A stretch of 7,028 nucleotides of DNA, from assembly GCA_030431185.1 (NCBI GenBank), contig JAUIJO010000167.1, positions 1 to 7,028 on the forward strand, written 5' to 3'. Within the stretch, counting starts at the first letter, position 1, and each line of letters starts with the position of its first letter. The DNA comes from Gammaproteobacteria bacterium (GTDB lineage Bacteria; Pseudomonadota; Gammaproteobacteria; Xanthomonadales; Xanthomonadaceae). The notes under the pieces were generated by a model, which worked only from the letters and a program-made list of their open reading frames with translations, was not told where the DNA came from and did not search any database. The position numbers and the translations under genes are program-made. Of the stretch, positions 5,428-7,028 are shown in pieces.

Positions 5428-5877
5428 TCAGTGGACGCCGTGCAGGTCCCGCAGCTGGCTGTCGCGGGAGCTGAAATACGCCGCGAGGTCGGCGATCTGC
5501 TGGTCCGTGAGGTTGCGGGCCTGGCTCGACATCAGCGCATGGTCGCGCTGGCCGTTGCGGTACTGCTGCAGGGCATGCCCGATGTAGTCGGCGTACTGGC
5601 CGCCCAGCTTGGGGTAGGTGGCGTCGATCGGCGCGTTGCCTTCCGAACCGTGGCAATCAACGCAGGACTGGCCGGTGGCTTCGCCCTTGGTGCTGGCGAG
5701 TTGCTCGCCGGCGCTGACATGGCCGGCCGGCAGGCCGGCGGACGACGAGGTCGCGGCGGCGTGCTCGGAGTCGGAGGCATGCTCGCCCTCGCCACCGCCA
5801 CCCGAACAGGCGGACAGGGCCAGGCAGGCGACGAGTGCGATGAGGGCAGGGGCGATGGCGCGGATCTGGGTCGTCAT
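5428..5877 (-). CDS. Mono-haem c-type cytochrome, lipoprotein
   Basis: A 149-residue protein from the ATG chosen here. The signal has lipobox L21-S-A-C24, so C24 should be lipidated, followed by a Gly/Ser/His/Ala-rich tether (residues about 25-55). The cytochrome c domain has CVDCH (C72, C75, H76) for covalent haem and M116 in ALMSSQA as the probable sixth ligand, then LTDQQIADLAAYFSS. This matches one half of a di-haem cytochrome c4 and resembles the upstream gene: 24 of 49 residues are identical by eye in the C-terminal stretch. It should carry electrons in the periplasm, tethered to a membrane, probably toward a terminal oxidase. A GTG start at 5895 would overlap the upstream stop by four bases (GTGA) and add MSPQTT; the ATG gives a more normal signal peptide. 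Neither has a clear ribosome site, so translational coupling is likely. Confidence 0.9.
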   Translation of the reverse strand: MTTQIRAIAPALIALVACLALSACSGGGGEGEHASDSEHAAATSSSAGLPAGHVSAGEQLASTKGEATGQSCVDCHGSEGNAPIDATYPKLGGQYADYIGHALQQYRNGQRDHALMSSQARNLTDQQIADLAAYFSSRDSQLRDLHGVH

Positions 5878-5891
5878 GGTCGTCTGCGGGC

Positions 5892-6272
5892 TCACTTGAG
5901 GCTGGACAGGAAGGCGGCGATGTCGGCGATGTCCTGGTCGGAGAAGCTCTGTGCCTGGGCTTCCATCGTCGGGTGCTGGCGCGTGCCCTTCTGGTACTCG
6001 TGCAGGGCGTTGGCCAGGTACTCGGCCGACTGGCCGCCGATCCGCGGCACGCGGTAGCTCGGGTAGGCGTTCTTGTAGCCGGTGATGCCGTGGCAGCCCT
6101 GGCAGGTGTAGGTGAGCATCTTGCCCTTGTCGGCGTCGCCCTGGAGGGCGGTGCCGCTCGCCGCGGGCGCGGCTTCCGGGGCGGGGGTGGCTTCGTCCTG
6201 GGCACGGGCGGGCGCGAACGCCAGCAAGGTGGTCAGGGCAAGGCTGGCGGCGATCGTCAGCGGTCGCATCAT
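5892..6272 (-). CDS. Mono-haem c-type cytochrome, secreted (c4-half-like)
   Basis: A 126-residue protein. The signal peptide MMRPLTIAASLALTTLLAFA ends at an AXA site, with A24/Q25 the likely cut, followed by an Ala/Pro-rich linker to residue about 45. The haem site is C57-Q-G-C60-H61, and M103 (HPTMEAQAQ) is the probable axial methionine. The domain closes with SDQDIADIAAFLSSLK. The sequence matches a single domain of cytochrome c4, which normally has two such domains in one chain; here the second domain is the downstream lipoprotein gene, so the pair may work together. A second ATG directly follows the first (6269), and only a weak GGA lies upstream, so the start could be either. First gene of the operon, with its promoter at 6375-6403. 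Confidence 0.92.
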   Translation of the reverse strand: MMRPLTIAASLALTTLLAFAPARAQDEATPAPEAAPAASGTALQGDADKGKMLTYTCQGCHGITGYKNAYPSYRVPRIGGQSAEYLANALHEYQKGTRQHPTMEAQAQSFSDQDIADIAAFLSSLK

Positions 6273-6374
6273 GTTTATCCGCACTCTCGAATGGCTGGCT
6301 GGAAAGGCTGGCCGGCCGTGTCCAGGGTCCCGTTCAGGCAACTCCGGAAGCGCCCGGCCGCGCGCAATCTGGCC

Positions 6375-6403
6375 AGTATAGCCTGCGAGGCGCGCGCTGT
6401 TTA
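6375..6403 (-). promoter_or_regulatory. Promoter of the cytochrome operon
   Basis: The minus strand carries TATACT (6380-6375; five of six matches to TATAAT) and TAAACA (6403-6398; four of six matches to TTGACA) with a 17-bp spacer, a good sigma-70-type pair. The predicted start near 6368 gives a leader of about 96 nt before the first cytochrome ATG. Confidence 0.65.
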
Positions 6404-6562
6404 GCTCGGCTTGCCATGTCACTTCCAGCCGGCCGATCCCTGACGACTGGGACATGACAATGCAACGCTCCGGGGCGAGCATGCATCCATCACACCATGA
6501 GCAGTCGCAGGCCGACGGATCCTGCGCGACGGGCCGTGCGCGCTTGGGCAGGGTGGCGACGT
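6404..6562. other. Intergenic stretch without recognised genes
   Basis: The left part of the 417-bp region between the divergent cytochrome and efflux genes. I see no coding sequence here. CATGTC (6415-6420) and GACATG (6451-6456), with CCAG/CTGG just inside, form a loose interrupted dyad of uncertain meaning. The open frame that starts at 6454 on the plus strand has no ribosome site and unlikely composition. Confidence 0.4.
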
Positions 6563-6576
6563 CCCCTGAACAGGGG
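6563..6576. repeat. Dyad CCCCTG-AA-CAGGGG
   Basis: Perfect 6-bp arms around two bases (14 bp in total), directly next to the 19-bp dyad that follows. It could be part of a compound operator for the efflux gene or an RNA hairpin. It is too far upstream to be a terminator for any visible plus-strand gene and has no T-run. Confidence 0.4.
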
Positions 6577-6595
6577 CATGGCGACAGTCACCATG
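6577..6595 (+). promoter_or_regulatory. 19-bp palindrome, candidate repressor operator
   Basis: CATGGCGACAGTCACCATG is an odd-length palindrome with eight of nine symmetric pairs (only the C/A pair at positions 6 and 14 fails). It lies 95 bp upstream of the RND adaptor start and about 35 bp upstream of its likely -10 box. TetR- and MarR-family regulators of efflux operons bind sites of this kind, but no regulator gene is in the window, so the factor is unknown. Confidence 0.45.
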
Positions 6596-6601
6596 ACCTT
6601 C

Positions 6602-6623
6602 GACACGATGTGTTTTTCGTGTC
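6602..6623 (+). promoter_or_regulatory. 22-bp inverted repeat over the efflux -35 region
   Basis: GACACGA (6602-6608) and TCGTGTC (6617-6623) are perfect 7-bp arms with an eight-base T-rich spacer. The repeat covers the place where a -35 element would sit for the -10 box at 6630-6635, so a bound dimeric protein would block polymerase. The regulator is not identified. Confidence 0.5.
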
Positions 6624-6626
6624 TAG

Positions 6627-6635
6627 TGATATACC
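6627..6635 (+). promoter_or_regulatory. Extended -10 box for the RND adaptor gene
   Basis: TGATATACC: a TGn extension followed by TATACC (four of six matches to TATAAT), within the most AT-rich stretch of the right end. No clear -35 is present, as is usual for extended -10 promoters. Start near 6642 gives a leader of about 48 nt. Confidence 0.45.
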
Positions 6636-6689
6636 TATCTACAACACCGGCATACATCGGCCGGCACCACCACAATCGGGGCCCCCCAC

Positions 6690-7028
6690 ATGCAACTCCC
6701 TCTCCCAGCCCAAGGCGTCTCCCGCGGCTCGCTCCGCGCCCGCAATGCCGTCCTGATCCTCTCGGCCTGCCTGGCCCTGGCCGCCTGCAAGGGGGGCAAC
6801 GGGGAAGCCGAGGCGAAGGAAGGCAAGGACAAGGCCGCCGAAGCGGTCCCGGTGGAGGTCGCCCAGGCCACGCATCGCCCGATCGCCGCCAGCTACACCG
6901 GGACGGCGGCGCTGGAAGCGCGCGCCGAGTCGCAGGTGATCGCCAAGACCTCGGGCGTCGCGCTCGACGTCATGGTCGAGGAAGGGCAGGTGGTCAAGGC
7001 CGGCCAGCAACTGGTGCGCCTGGACGCC
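6690..7028 (+). CDS. RND efflux periplasmic adaptor, lipoprotein (partial)
   Basis: The first 113 codons of a gene that runs off the right edge. The signal has lipobox L30-A-A-C33, so C33 should be lipidated and anchor the protein in the inner membrane. A charged Glu/Lys-rich linker follows (residues about 39-52). Then comes the typical start of a membrane fusion protein of the AcrA/MexA/HlyD type: VPVEVAQATHRPIAASYTG (first beta-barrel strands) and the lipoyl half-motif with KTSGVALDVMVEEGQVVKAG leading into LVRLDA. Such adaptors link an inner-membrane RND pump to an outer-membrane channel for export of drugs, metals or solvents. The pump gene would be expected next, outside the window, so the substrate class cannot be told. 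There is only a weak ribosome site (GGGG, about seven bases upstream); no better in-frame start is visible. Divergent from the cytochrome operon. Confidence 0.88.
   Translation, partial: MQLPLPAQGVSRGSLRARNAVLILSACLALAACKGGNGEAEAKEGKDKAAEAVPVEVAQATHRPIAASYTGTAALEARAESQVIAKTSGVALDVMVEEGQVVKAGQQLVRLDA

Noticed and set aside
4892..5656. Extended version of the DUF4242 gene (254 codons)
   Set aside because: The extra N-terminal part runs through the terminator and into the cytochrome lipoprotein gene and is Arg/Pro-rich; a ribosome site supports the start at 5167.
5892..6482. Longer form of the secreted cytochrome starting at 6482
   Set aside because: It would bury the signal peptide about 70 residues inside the protein and cover the promoter at 6375-6403.
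6454..6756. 100-codon plus-strand open frame before the efflux adaptor
   Set aside because: No ribosome site, overlaps the adaptor signal peptide in another frame, and spans the promoter and operator region.

Overview
The window reads as a chromosomal segment from a high-GC gammaproteobacterium of the Xanthomonadaceae/Lysobacteraceae type (Luteimonas, Lysobacter or Xanthomonas relatives). This rests on three things: the strongly GC-biased third codon positions; the divergent rne-rluC pair, a common gammaproteobacterial arrangement; and the nfuA gene followed by a 'transmembrane repetitive protein', a pairing I recall from Xanthomonas-type genomes. The genus is inference.

Layout, left to right. 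Positions 1-142 (minus) are the first 47 codons of rne (ribonuclease E), preceded by a non-coding leader of about 460 nt with several nested inverted repeats, probably the autoregulatory rne 5' UTR. rluC (631-1605, plus) reads away from it and ends exactly where a convergent two-gene minus-strand unit ends: phhB (pterin-4a-carbinolamine dehydratase, 2050-2391) followed by a small lipoprotein with a TonB C-terminal domain (1606-2031). Divergent from phhB is nfuA (2519-3115, Fe-S carrier), whose -10 box sits so close to its ATG that the mRNA is probably leaderless. Twelve bases downstream lies a 578-residue single-pass membrane protein with a long proline-rich repetitive periplasmic region (3128-4864).

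The right part holds a convergent minus-strand DUF4242 gene (4892-5167), an intrinsic terminator (5380-5403), and a two-gene minus-strand operon of mono-haem c-type cytochromes (5428-5877 and 5892-6272). The two cytochromes look like the two halves of a cytochrome c4 made as separate proteins, one a lipoprotein and one secreted. Their promoter is at 6375-6403. A 417-bp divergent intergenic region follows, with three neighbouring dyads and a likely promoter for the last gene, a lipoprotein RND-efflux periplasmic adaptor (6690 to beyond the window end).

Functionally this is mostly housekeeping: RNA decay and ribosome modification, Fe-S maturation, pterin recycling, periplasmic electron transfer and drug efflux. 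I see no mobile element, CRISPR array, tRNA, rRNA or phage gene. The least understood items are the repetitive membrane protein co-transcribed with nfuA, the lipoprotein-anchored TonB domain, the folded rne leader and the dyad cluster upstream of the efflux adaptor.
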